From: Planctomycetota bacterium
GTDB lineage: Bacteria > Planctomycetota > UBA1135 > UBA2386
Direction of reading: 5' to 3'
Assembly (NCBI GenBank): GCA_020425915.1
Contig: JAGQQZ010000008.1
Location: 1 to 5,393, forward strand
DNA: 5,393 nt
Shown: positions 1 to 5,393 of the stretch, piece by piece
Layout: the number at the start of each line of letters is the position of its first letter
Position numbering within the stretch: the first letter of the stretch is position 1
Notes under the pieces: model-generated
What the model was told of the DNA's origin: nothing
Databases searched by the model: none
What the model saw: the letters and a program-made list of their open reading frames with translations, nothing else
Translations under genes and position numbers: made by a program

Positions 1-520
1 CACGCCGGAACGGACTGTCCGGGTCGCGCCATCCGGGCGCGCCGCGCAGTGCGATCACGACGCAGCCGTCGACGACTCGCTCGGCGTAGTCGTCCAGGCC
101 GAGCCGCGGGACCACCAGGCCGTGGCCGACGAACGCGACGGATCCGCGGGCCCTGCCCGCGCCGCTGAAGCGGAACGGCACCGCATCGAGCCCCAGCCGG
201 GCCACTCCGCTCGGTCCGACGACCCGGGTCGCGGAACTCGACCGGCGCGGCAACGGATTCGGCACCCGGATCGGATGCTCGTAGTCACCGGCCAGGGGCT
301 CCAGCCCGATCCGCTCGAACGCGGCGGCGAGGAACTGGCGGGTCCGACGTCCGCCGTCACTGCCCGCCGCTCGACCACCGAACTCCGGCGATGCGAGCGT
401 TCGGACGGTCTGCATCATCGACGATGCCGCTCGCGACGACGCCGCGGAAGGTTCGGTCCCACGGCAGGCGGCGAGCACGCCGAAGAGCGCCAGCCAGCCA
501 ACCGCCTGGGCCGACCGCAC
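1..520 (-). CDS. M28-family metallopeptidase, lipoprotein (C-terminus beyond left edge)
   Basis: N-terminal 173 residues of a predicted zinc aminopeptidase of family M28, exported and lipid-anchored in the envelope. Reading from a GTG at 520-518 gives a type II signal peptide: MRSAQ, a hydrophobic core, then the lipobox LAAC with Cys19; residue 20 is Arg. Residues 42-54 (LASPEFGGRAAGS) followed by a helix ending in RIGLEPL (70-76) match the classic opening of secreted M28 peptidases. Residues 126-163 (GSVAFVGHGLVVP, LDDYAE, DGCVVIALRGAP) resemble the protease-associated (PA) insert of this family. No stop interrupts the frame up to base 1. The metal-binding His/Asp/Glu residues would lie further left, so activity cannot be judged. 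It is the second gene of an operon, 7 bases after the FKBP stop. An in-frame ATG pair at residues 35-36 would delete the signal peptide and is less likely. Family call is strong; substrate is unknown. Confidence 0.85.
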   Translation of the reverse strand, partial: MRSAQAVGWLALFGVLAACRGTEPSAASSRAASSMMQTVRTLASPEFGGRAAGSDGGRRTRQFLAAAFERIGLEPLAGDYEHPIRVPNPLPRRSSSATRVVGPSGVARLGLDAVPFRFSGAGRARGSVAFVGHGLVVPRLGLDDYAERVVDGCVVIALRGAPGWRDPDSPFRR

Positions 521-527
521 GGCGTGA

Positions 528-1160
528 TCAGTCCTTCGACGGCGTCTCGGCAGCGACGATTTCGTCGAGCGTGACGTCGAACACCAGCGTCGAGTTGGCG
601 GGGATCTTGGGCCGCGGCGTCGCGCCGTAGGCGAGGTCGGGTGGGATGGTCAGACGCCGCTTCTCGCCCTTCTTCATGCCGATCAGGCCGAGGTTCCATC
701 CCTTGATCACGCGGGCGTTGCCGACGTTCTGCACCGCGAACGGCTCCGCCCTGCCGACGTTGCCGTCGAACTGCGTGCCGTCGAGCAAGAAGCCGACGTA
801 GTGGACCTTCGCGGTCTGCCCCTTCTCGAGCGCATCACCCTCGCCCTCGACGAGCGTCTTGATCCGGAGATTCGGATGATCGGCGGCGGTCTCTTCCTTC
901 GGCTCCGGACCTGCTGGCTGATCAGAAACGGCCGCCGCGTCCGCGGTCGGAGCGCCACCGGCCGGCGGAATCCGCTCCGTCACGTCGTCCAGGGTCGGCT
1001 CGACCTCGTCGCTCGCATCGGAATCCACGGGCATGCTGTCACCGATCGACTCCGGACCTTCCGACGGCGCATCGACCTTGCCAACGTCCGGTTCCCCGCC
1101 ACATGCGGCCACCAGCAGCATCGCCGGCGCCCACATCCATCGCTTGAGTGCATCGATCAT
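528..1160 (-). CDS. FKBP-type peptidyl-prolyl cis-trans isomerase, lipoprotein
   Basis: A 210-residue predicted prolyl isomerase that speeds cis-trans isomerisation of X-Pro bonds in exported proteins; as a lipoprotein it should act in the envelope. Residues 1-19 form a signal peptide ending in the lipobox VAAC, with Cys20 as the lipidated residue. The +2 residue is Gly, not the Asp that retains lipoproteins in the inner membrane of enterobacteria. Residues 21-93 are an acidic Asp/Glu/Pro/Ala-rich linker, probably disordered. Residues 97-202 are one FKBP domain. All the usual ligand-pocket positions are present: Tyr121 (VHYVG), Phe131-Asp132 (QFDG), Phe141, Val151-Ile152 and Trp155 (ARVIKGWN), Tyr178 (LAYG), Ile186 and Phe194 (LVFDV). 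The ATG at 1160 gives the signal peptide directly. The frame stays open far upstream, but that extension is antisense to acpS. No good Shine-Dalgarno precedes the ATG. It is first gene of an operon with the M28 peptidase and divergent from acpS. Confidence 0.95.
   Translation of the reverse strand: MIDALKRWMWAPAMLLVAACGGEPDVGKVDAPSEGPESIGDSMPVDSDASDEVEPTLDDVTERIPPAGGAPTADAAAVSDQPAGPEPKEETAADHPNLRIKTLVEGEGDALEKGQTAKVHYVGFLLDGTQFDGNVGRAEPFAVQNVGNARVIKGWNLGLIGMKKGEKRRLTIPPDLAYGATPRPKIPANSTLVFDVTLDEIVAAETPSKD
532..536 (-). promoter_or_regulatory. Ribosome binding site for the M28 peptidase GTG start
   Basis: AAGGA on the minus strand lies within the last Lys-Asp codons of the upstream FKBP gene, 11 bases before the GTG at 520. 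The spacing is slightly long. It is the only purine-rich match here and supports the GTG start over the internal ATGs. Its position inside the upstream gene suggests translational coupling. Confidence 0.5.
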
Positions 1161-1189
1161 GTCTGGGCGGTAGGATGCCGGCTGGCCGA

Positions 1190-1222
1190 CCGGTAGAGAA
1201 GCCCGCACCGCGGATTCTCCGG
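1190..1222 (+). other. Possible stem-loop in the acpS leader
   Basis: GAGAA (1196-1200) can pair with TTCTC (1215-1219). The flanking CCG (1190-1192) can pair with CGG (1220-1222) across a 3-base bulge on the left arm. The loop is 14 bases. The structure ends one base before the acpS Shine-Dalgarno, so it could affect ribosome access if it lies in the transcript. Such short imperfect stems are common in GC-rich DNA, so this may be chance. Confidence 0.2.
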
Positions 1223-1223
1223 C

Positions 1224-1229
1224 AAAGGA
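1224..1229 (+). promoter_or_regulatory. Ribosome binding site of acpS
   Basis: AAAGGA sits six bases before the ATG at 1236, within the optimal spacing range, and fixes the acpS start. Confidence 0.7.
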
Positions 1230-1235
1230 CCGTCC

Positions 1236-1613
1236 ATGATCGTCGCCATCGGAACCGATCTCGTCGCGATCCCTCGGATCGAACGACTGATGTCCACGCG
1301 TGGCGAGCGGTTCGCGGAACGCGTGTTCACACCCACCGAGAAGGCCTACTGCGAGTCCAAACCGAAGCCGGCGGAGTCCTTCGCGGCGCGGTTCGCGGCC
1401 AAGGAGGCCGTGCTCAAGTGTCTCGGCACTGGCTGGGCCGAAGGGCTCGGCTTCCAGGACGTCGAGGTGACTCGCGACGATCGCGGAGCGGTCCACGCCT
1501 CGCTCCACGGCCCCGCGGCACGGCGCGCACGCGAACTCGGGATCGGGCGGATCCTGCTCTCGATCAGCCACGCCGACGACCACGCGATCGCGTTCGCGGT
1601 GGCCACGGGCTGA
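1236..1613 (+). CDS. acpS: Holo-[acyl-carrier-protein] synthase AcpS
   Basis: A complete 125-residue enzyme, the normal length for AcpS. It transfers the 4'-phosphopantetheine group from coenzyme A to the conserved serine of apo-ACP in the cytoplasm, giving the holo-ACP needed for fatty-acid synthesis. The N-terminal motif IGTDLVAIPRIE (residues 5-16) carries Asp8. The motif RFAAKEAVLK (52-61) carries Glu57. These are the two standard Mg2+ ligands of the family. Lys61 and the C-terminal LLSISHADDHAIAFAV (107-122, with His112) are also typical. The ATG at 1236 follows a well-placed AAAGGA. Neighbours are a divergent envelope FKBP gene and, 102 bases downstream on the same strand, an unknown lipoprotein gene. 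It is not beside pdxJ or the alr/nnrD genes that often flank acpS in other bacteria. Nothing looks degraded. Confidence 0.96.
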   Translation: MIVAIGTDLVAIPRIERLMSTRGERFAERVFTPTEKAYCESKPKPAESFAARFAAKEAVLKCLGTGWAEGLGFQDVEVTRDDRGAVHASLHGPAARRARELGIGRILLSISHADDHAIAFAVATG

Positions 1614-1620
1614 CGGGATT

Positions 1621-1631
1621 CTCGAATCGAG
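1621..1631. repeat. Short palindrome downstream of acpS
   Basis: CTCGAATCGAG is a perfect 11-base inverted repeat centred on one A, starting 8 bases after the acpS stop, within the 102-base gap (1614-1715) before the lipoprotein gene. The zero-length loop makes an RNA hairpin unlikely, so a dimeric-protein binding site is the alternative reading. CTCGA and TCGAG words are frequent across this window, so chance is quite possible. I see nothing else definite in the gap apart from the ribosome binding site at its end. Confidence 0.2.
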
Positions 1632-1704
1632 ACGAATCCGCGCCGGAATCCGACACGGGTCCAGGGCGAAACGCCCCGATGTCGAGACCTTCGACGGCTG
1701 AATC

Positions 1705-1709
1705 GAGGT
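1705..1709 (+). promoter_or_regulatory. Ribosome binding site pointing to an ATC start
   Basis: GAGGT matches five of six bases of the consensus GGAGGT and lies six bases before ATC at 1716. No ATG, GTG or TTG occurs at a usable distance in the reading frame of the downstream lipoprotein. This site is the main reason for placing that start at 1716. Confidence 0.55.
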
Positions 1710-1715
1710 TTCGCC

Positions 1716-3020
1716 ATCGCACGCTCTTTCACGATCCTGTTCCTAACGCTCGCCCTGGGCGCCTGCTCGACGTTCGCACGACCCGAGTTCGTCGTCGATC
1801 GACGGCTCGAATTGCGCGGCGAGATCGACGTGTTCGCTTGGGTCGCCGCCGACACGTTGCGGCGCGCGTATCCGAGCGCGGACCCGGTGCCCGACCATCG
1901 GGGAGCACCCTTGGTCGCCGATGGCAACGAATACTGGATCCGGTACGCCGGCTCCGAGCTCGTTCGCGTCGCGACGAACGGCAGGCTGATGCCACCCGAA
2001 CTCGATCGCGCGGCCGGCTCGACCCTGGCCTCGCCACGATTCATCCCATCGCCAGATGCCTCGCGAGCGGAGGGGCGGACCCGCGCGGAACTCGAGTTCT
2101 CCTCGCTCGGCGACGACCTCGTCGCGGTCGAGATCTCGATCGCGGGTGGAGAGTTCGAGCGAGGCATCTACGACCACCTGCTCGCCGCACTCCGGCTCGC
2201 GGACCGCGGTCGGGCATTGCCCGAACGTGCGTGCTGCGCGGATCATGCGAGGCTTCTCGCGCCCAGACGGCTGAGTCGAAGCCGCGAACTCGAACGATCC
2301 GGCGAGCTCGATGCGGCACGCGAGCAGCTCGTCCAGGCCCGCGCCGAGCTGCCGGGATCGACTGCGATCCGGACCGCCCTGAACGCGCTCGATGCGCGAC
2401 GCGGTGACGGCGCACCGACGACGCTCGAGGAGGAGCTGCGGCAAGCCCGAGCGAGACTTCTCGACGGGGACGTCGAAGGAGCTCGAACGTGGGCGCTGCT
2501 CGCTCGCCGCCACGGCGACCGGGCCGCGAACCGCGCGCGGATCCACGCTCGGATCGCGCGCGCAGCCGGCGACCGTCGCGTCGCCTTCGCCCTCGACCTG
2601 ATGCGGCTCGCGCAGGGCGAGGGCGACCCACGACTCGCGCTCGAACTGGCGGAGGACGCTTCGGAACTCGGCCAGCCGTCGATCGGGCTGCGGATCCTCG
2701 CGCGGGAATGGAGATCGTTCGACGGGCCGACGCGCTCTGCCGCACGGACCGTGTTCGACCGACTCGCCGCCGACGCCGGAACCGAACTCACCTGCCGGAT
2801 CGTCGCCACCGAGCACGCCGACGGCCTGGTCGACGATCTCCTCGCGCGCTGGACCGATGCGCCCGAGCACGACGTGAACGGAATCGCGTTGCTCGCCCGC
2901 ACGCCGTCGTTGCGCGAAGCCGCGCGAGAACGAGAACGCGGTGAGCCGGGCGACCTCCGGTTCGTGCCGACGATGCCGTACTACGACGGCGCTCCCGGCG
3001 TCGCCGCCCCACCGCGCTGA
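1716..3020 (+). CDS. Predicted lipoprotein with TPR-like helical repeats, unknown function
   Basis: I do not recognise a named family. Read from ATC at 1716 the product has 434 residues. It begins with a clear type II signal peptide: ARS, a hydrophobic core (FTILFLTLAL), then lipobox LGAC with Cys17. Residues about 30-175 form a mixed part with likely beta segments (EYWIRYAGSELVRVAT and DDLVAVEISIAGGEFERG). Residues about 188-320 are Ala/Arg/Leu-rich helical hairpins of TPR type, such as SGELDAAREQLVQARAEL, LLDGDVEGARTWALLARRHG and GDPRLALELAEDASELG. The C-terminus is Pro/Gly-rich. The start is the odd point. The frame is open back to the acpS stop but has no ATG or GTG there. The TTG at 1812 would remove the whole signal peptide. 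The ATC has a well-spaced GAGGT. A sequence error (ATG misread) or a frameshift from the ATG at 1679 are alternatives. It may be co-transcribed with acpS. A role as an envelope scaffold is only a guess. Confidence 0.8.
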   Translation: MARSFTILFLTLALGACSTFARPEFVVDRRLELRGEIDVFAWVAADTLRRAYPSADPVPDHRGAPLVADGNEYWIRYAGSELVRVATNGRLMPPELDRAAGSTLASPRFIPSPDASRAEGRTRAELEFSSLGDDLVAVEISIAGGEFERGIYDHLLAALRLADRGRALPERACCADHARLLAPRRLSRSRELERSGELDAAREQLVQARAELPGSTAIRTALNALDARRGDGAPTTLEEELRQARARLLDGDVEGARTWALLARRHGDRAANRARIHARIARAAGDRRVAFALDLMRLAQGEGDPRLALELAEDASELGQPSIGLRILAREWRSFDGPTRSAARTVFDRLAADAGTELTCRIVATEHADGLVDDLLARWTDAPEHDVNGIALLARTPSLREAARERERGEPGDLRFVPTMPYYDGAPGVAAPPR

Positions 3021-3036
3021 ACGAGGCCCGTCAGCG
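3015..3036. terminator. Inverted repeat spanning both convergent stop codons
   Basis: CGCTGA (3015-3020) and TCAGCG (3031-3036) are perfect inverted repeats around a 10-base spacer (3021-3030). Each arm is the final Arg codon CGC plus the TGA stop of one of the two converging genes. The repeat could form a weak hairpin in either transcript and serve as a bidirectional terminator. The stem is only 6 bp and no T-run follows on either strand. It could also be coincidence, since both proteins happen to end in CGC-TGA. Confidence 0.25.
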
Positions 3037-5393
3037 ACCCGGGCTCGACAGCCGGACCGAGTAGATCGAGACCGACTGCAGCGACACGAGCACCAAGGAC
3101 TCGGGTCGGTTGACGCCCAAGCTGACCTTCCCCTCGCACAGTTCGACGTCGTCGAACGCCACGGCGAAACGGGTTCTTCCGACCCCTGCGAGCTCGAGCG
3201 ACACGGTGTGACGAGCCCCTGCGACGGCCCACGCGCGGGAACTGACGGCTGCGGCGAGCAGCGGGTTCAAGGCGCGCCGGAGGTCGACCGGATTGCGCAT
3301 CGCCGCCGAGTCGATGACCGACGCGGTCACGAGACCGTTCGGCAGAACGACGACGACGCAGGCTGCGCCGGTCAGACCGATCAGGACGACACTCGGTTCC
3401 GAGCCGCGATCGGGCAACGAGAGTGCGATATCCGCGCGCACGCCACGCGAAGAATCGACCACCGCATCCAGCTCCAGGCGCTCCTCCCACGCCTGCCCCA
3501 GCGACAGCTCCTCCTGCACGGCGAGCGTCAGCGAGTCCCCGCGCACGGTCCATGCCGCGTGCTTGTCGATCGCGGACAGCGCGCGGCTGGAGTACTCCGC
3601 GCGTTCGGCCCCATCGTCCGCGAGTTCGATCTGCGCCCACTCAGGCGCGCGTCGCCGCAACACATCGAGCCGTGCGACGCGCACGGATTCGCGCTCGATC
3701 CAGTGTGCCACGTCGTCGCGAACGCCGCGATCGGCCTCGTCGAGCACGTGCTGCGAGTCGACCACGCCGAGCCAATACTCCGCCTTCCGGAGGTCTCCCG
3801 CATCGCGCGCGCGCACGAGCTCGGCCAGCACACCGGTCGTCGCGGGAGCCGTGTCCTGCAAGCTCGGGACTTCGCATTCGGCGAGGATCCGCACGACGTC
3901 GGTCGCGAAGAAGTCCTGCCAATCCGGGTCCGCCGCGACGAGCTGGTTGCCGCTTCCTGCGTCGGCCGCGACCACGAACCAGAGCGCGAGCCCGGCCGCG
4001 AGCTGGGGGTCCCCCGCGACGTCACGTTCGATCCCGCCGCGGACCGAGTCGAGCAGCGAGGCCGCGACGATCGCGAACGCCAACGGTCGCTCGCCACGCG
4101 AGTCGAACAGCCCGATGTGACCGTCCGACGTTCGCACGACGAGCACCTTCCCGCCCCGCACGGGCACCGAGCGCCGCGGCGCGCTGGCGATCAGACGCTC
4201 GAGCACGAGGTCGCGAACTCGCGCCGCCGCGCGCAACAGGGCGAGGTGACGCTCCACGCGAGCTCGGTCCAAGTCCGAATCGGACTTCCGCCCGACGACC
4301 GCGATCGCCTGCTCGACGCTCCCGCTGACCAGGACGCGATATCCGAACTGCAGGTAGTCGGAGAGTTCCCGTCTCGCGTGCGCCTGCTCCTCGGACCAGA
4401 GATCCCTCGCGAGCGCGGCCAGCTCGCGATGGGCCTCGGGCCAGGGATTCGCCGAACGCGAGAACGAATCGGGATCCGGATACTGACCGGGCAGGTGACG
4501 CTCGCGGAACTCGTCGAGTCTCGCGCGGAGAACCCCCGCGACGCCGCCGCCCGCGAGCACCTCACGGATCGCGGAGATCTCCCGACGCACGTCGTCCCGC
4601 AGTGCCTCCGCGACGTCACGCTCCTCTTGCTTGATCGCGCGGCTCCAGCGTTGGTCGAACTCTCGCGACAGTTCGTCGACGGAACGGCGGAGTTCCCCGT
4701 CGAGCTGGCCGTGCTGTGGTCTTCCGCCCTCACCGTGGAACCCGGTCGACGCGTCGCGGAGCAGTTCTCGCGCCGATTCGAACTCTCCGGCGGCGAGGTG
4801 CTCCCCCAGGCGTCGACCCACGTCCTGTTCGAGATGCCGCTGGAACGCGGCGAAGTACTCCTCGTCACGGATCGTCATCCGACGCCGGAGTTCTGCCTCG
4901 ATCGATCGCGCCGCGTCCTGCCAGACCTCGACGGCGTCGGTCGGCAGCTCGCCGCGGCGGAAGCCGACCGCGGCCGCCATCCCCTGCTCGAGTCGTGCCA
5001 GGTAGCCATCGGGATCCTGCCAGTGCGCGGCGTCGTTGACCCACGCGTCGATCGATGCGATCGCGAGCCCGGACTCGCCGTACGCGACGAGCGCGCCACG
5101 CAATTCGTCGAACGATGCGGACGCGACAGACCGCACGACCTCGCGTTCCCGCTCGGATCGCGCCTGCGACAGGAATCGCTCGCAGATCGCGATCCTCTCG
5201 CGCAACGAACTCGCGTTCTCGAGCACACCGCGCAGTTCGCGCACGACGCGATCGGTCGAGAGTTCGGGCGAACCACCTCGATCCGAGATCGCTTGGATCC
5301 CCCACCAGCCGAGCAGTCCGACGACCACGCCGACCGCGGCAGCGGCGACGAGGAATCGGCGGGGCCGTCGCTCCGATCGCGACCGACCGTAGG
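3031..5393 (-). CDS. Large membrane-anchored helical protein with beta-rich C-terminus (start beyond right edge)
   Basis: The window holds the C-terminal 786 residues; numbering here starts at the right edge. Function is not recognised. Residues 1-12 are very basic (SRSERRPRRF begins at 4). One hydrophobic helix follows at about 13-34 (FLVAAAAVGVVGLLGWW), so the rest probably lies outside the cytoplasm. Residues about 41-400 are charged and strongly helical, with likely coiled coil (SREFDQRW, KQEERDVAEALRDDVRRE) and hairpins such as AAGEFESARELLRDA. A beta segment at about 410-432 (GGKVLVVRTSDGHIGLFDS) and more helices (about 440-580) follow. The end, about 610-786, is beta-rich. FDDVELCEGKVSLGV and the final VSIYSVRL resemble the last strands of laminin-G/concanavalin-like sandwiches, a tentative fold guess. 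The GTG at 5328 could be a start but would cut the membrane helix and its basic flank. The frame is open to the edge, so the true start lies outside. A cytoplasmic domain may precede it, as in receptor-type kinases of planctomycetes; this is untested. Confidence 0.85.
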   Translation of the reverse strand, partial: YGRSRSERRPRRFLVAAAAVGVVVGLLGWWGIQAISDRGGSPELSTDRVVRELRGVLENASSLRERIAICERFLSQARSEREREVVRSVASASFDELRGALVAYGESGLAIASIDAWVNDAAHWQDPDGYLARLEQGMAAAVGFRRGELPTDAVEVWQDAARSIEAELRRRMTIRDEEYFAAFQRHLEQDVGRRLGEHLAAGEFESARELLRDASTGFHGEGGRPQHGQLDGELRRSVDELSREFDQRWSRAIKQEERDVAEALRDDVRREISAIREVLAGGGVAGVLRARLDEFRERHLPGQYPDPDSFSRSANPWPEAHRELAALARDLWSEEQAHARRELSDYLQFGYRVLVSGSVEQAIAVVGRKSDSDLDRARVERHLALLRAAARVRDLVLERLIASAPRRSVPVRGGKVLVVRTSDGHIGLFDSRGERPLAFAIVAASLLDSVRGGIERDVAGDPQLAAGLALWFVVAADAGSGNQLVAADPDWQDFFATDVVRILAECEVPSLQDTAPATTGVLAELVRARDAGDLRKAEYWLGVVDSQHVLDEADRGVRDDVAHWIERESVRVARLDVLRRRAPEWAQIELADDGAERAEYSSRALSAIDKHAAWTVRGDSLTLAVQEELSLGQAWEERLELDAVVDSSRGVRADIALSLPDRGSEPSVVLIGLTGAACVVVVLPNGLVTASVIDSAAMRNPVDLRRALNPLLAAAVSSRAWAVAGARHTVSLELAGVGRTRFAVAFDDVELCEGKVSLGVNRPESLVLVSLQSVSIYSVRLSSPGR

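Larger units (their letters stand above)
1161..1235. promoter_or_regulatory. Divergent intergenic region between the FKBP gene and acpS
   Basis: These 75 bases separate two divergently read genes, so promoters for both should lie in or near here. No convincing -35/-10 pair is visible. TAGGAT at 1171-1176 on the plus strand is a weak -10 candidate, and the nearest TTGAGT (1144-1149) is 21 bases away, which is too far. The call rests on gene arrangement, not on a recognised promoter. Confidence 0.4.

Noticed and set aside
55..574. Short open frames on both strands at the left end
   Set aside because: They are out of frame with the M28 peptidase, whose family motifs cover this region.
1161..1583. 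N-terminal extension of the FKBP gene across acpS
   Set aside because: The frame is open, but the extension is antisense to the conserved acpS gene. The lipoprotein signal peptide starts exactly at the ATG at 1160.
1679..1715. ATG at 1679 as start of the lipoprotein gene
   Set aside because: It is in another frame and would need a frameshift before about 1716. The AGGG upstream of it is 12 bases away, a poorer site than GAGGT before ATC. Kept only as an alternative explanation.
1812..1814. TTG at 1812 as lipoprotein start
   Set aside because: It would discard the signal peptide and lipobox encoded just upstream, and no good Shine-Dalgarno precedes it.
1148..2407. Long plus-strand open frame overlapping acpS and the lipoprotein (419 codons)
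   Set aside because: It is out of frame with both real genes, very Arg-rich and without recognisable structure.
1743..2870. Long open frame on the minus strand opposite the lipoprotein gene (375 codons)
   Set aside because: Its product is a low-complexity Arg/Gly/Asp/Glu mixture without hydrophobic core or motifs. The plus strand here shows a signal peptide, helical repeats and strong G/C third positions. It is an antisense shadow typical of GC-rich DNA.
3293..4328. Ser/Arg-rich plus-strand open frames opposite the large membrane protein
   Set aside because: They are low-complexity products with no motifs, opposite a frame with a membrane helix, coiled coil and coherent codon use. They are shadows.
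5326..5328. GTG at 5328 as the true start of the large membrane protein
   Set aside because: The in-frame sequence upstream encodes a basic segment and the first half of the membrane helix, so translation almost certainly begins beyond the window.

Overview
The window is GC-rich, gene-dense DNA from a bacterium with a lipoprotein-rich envelope. Codon third positions are strongly G/C. There are no RNA genes, no recognisable mobile element and no CRISPR array. Three of the five genes begin with a clear type II (lipoprotein) signal peptide, and a fourth has a single membrane anchor next to its visible N-terminus. This suits a high-GC diderm such as a planctomycete, myxobacterium or another environmental lineage. 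The large helical-plus-beta membrane protein at the right end gives a slight lean towards Planctomycetota. This placement is inference only; no marker gene settles it.

Left part (1-1160, minus strand): a two-gene transcription unit. It runs from a lipoprotein FKBP-type peptidyl-prolyl isomerase (1160 to 528) into a lipoprotein M28-family metallopeptidase (from 520, running off the left edge). Only 7 bases separate them, and the likely Shine-Dalgarno of the peptidase lies inside the last codons of the isomerase. Together they look like an envelope protein-folding and peptide-degradation pair.

Middle (1161-1613, plus strand): a 75-base divergent intergenic region, then acpS, the holo-[acyl-carrier-protein] synthase that activates ACP for fatty-acid synthesis. 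It is complete and has its catalytic residues.

Right-middle (1614-3020, plus strand): a 102-base gap, then a predicted lipoprotein with a novel N-terminal part and helical-hairpin (TPR-like) repeats. Its signal peptide starts at no ATG, GTG or TTG. The best-supported start is an ATC codon at 1716, six bases after a GAGGT Shine-Dalgarno. That means either a rare near-cognate start or a sequence error.

Right part (3031-5393, minus strand): the C-terminal 786 residues of a large membrane-anchored protein. It has one transmembrane helix, a long charged helical stalk and a beta-rich C-terminus. It converges on the lipoprotein gene with 10 bases between stop codons, and the two stops sit in a perfect 6-bp inverted repeat. 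Its true start lies beyond the right edge.

No stretch longer than 102 bases lacks a gene. I see no clear novel defence or mobile system. The parts most worth a second look are the ATC-start lipoprotein and the uncharacterised membrane protein facing it.
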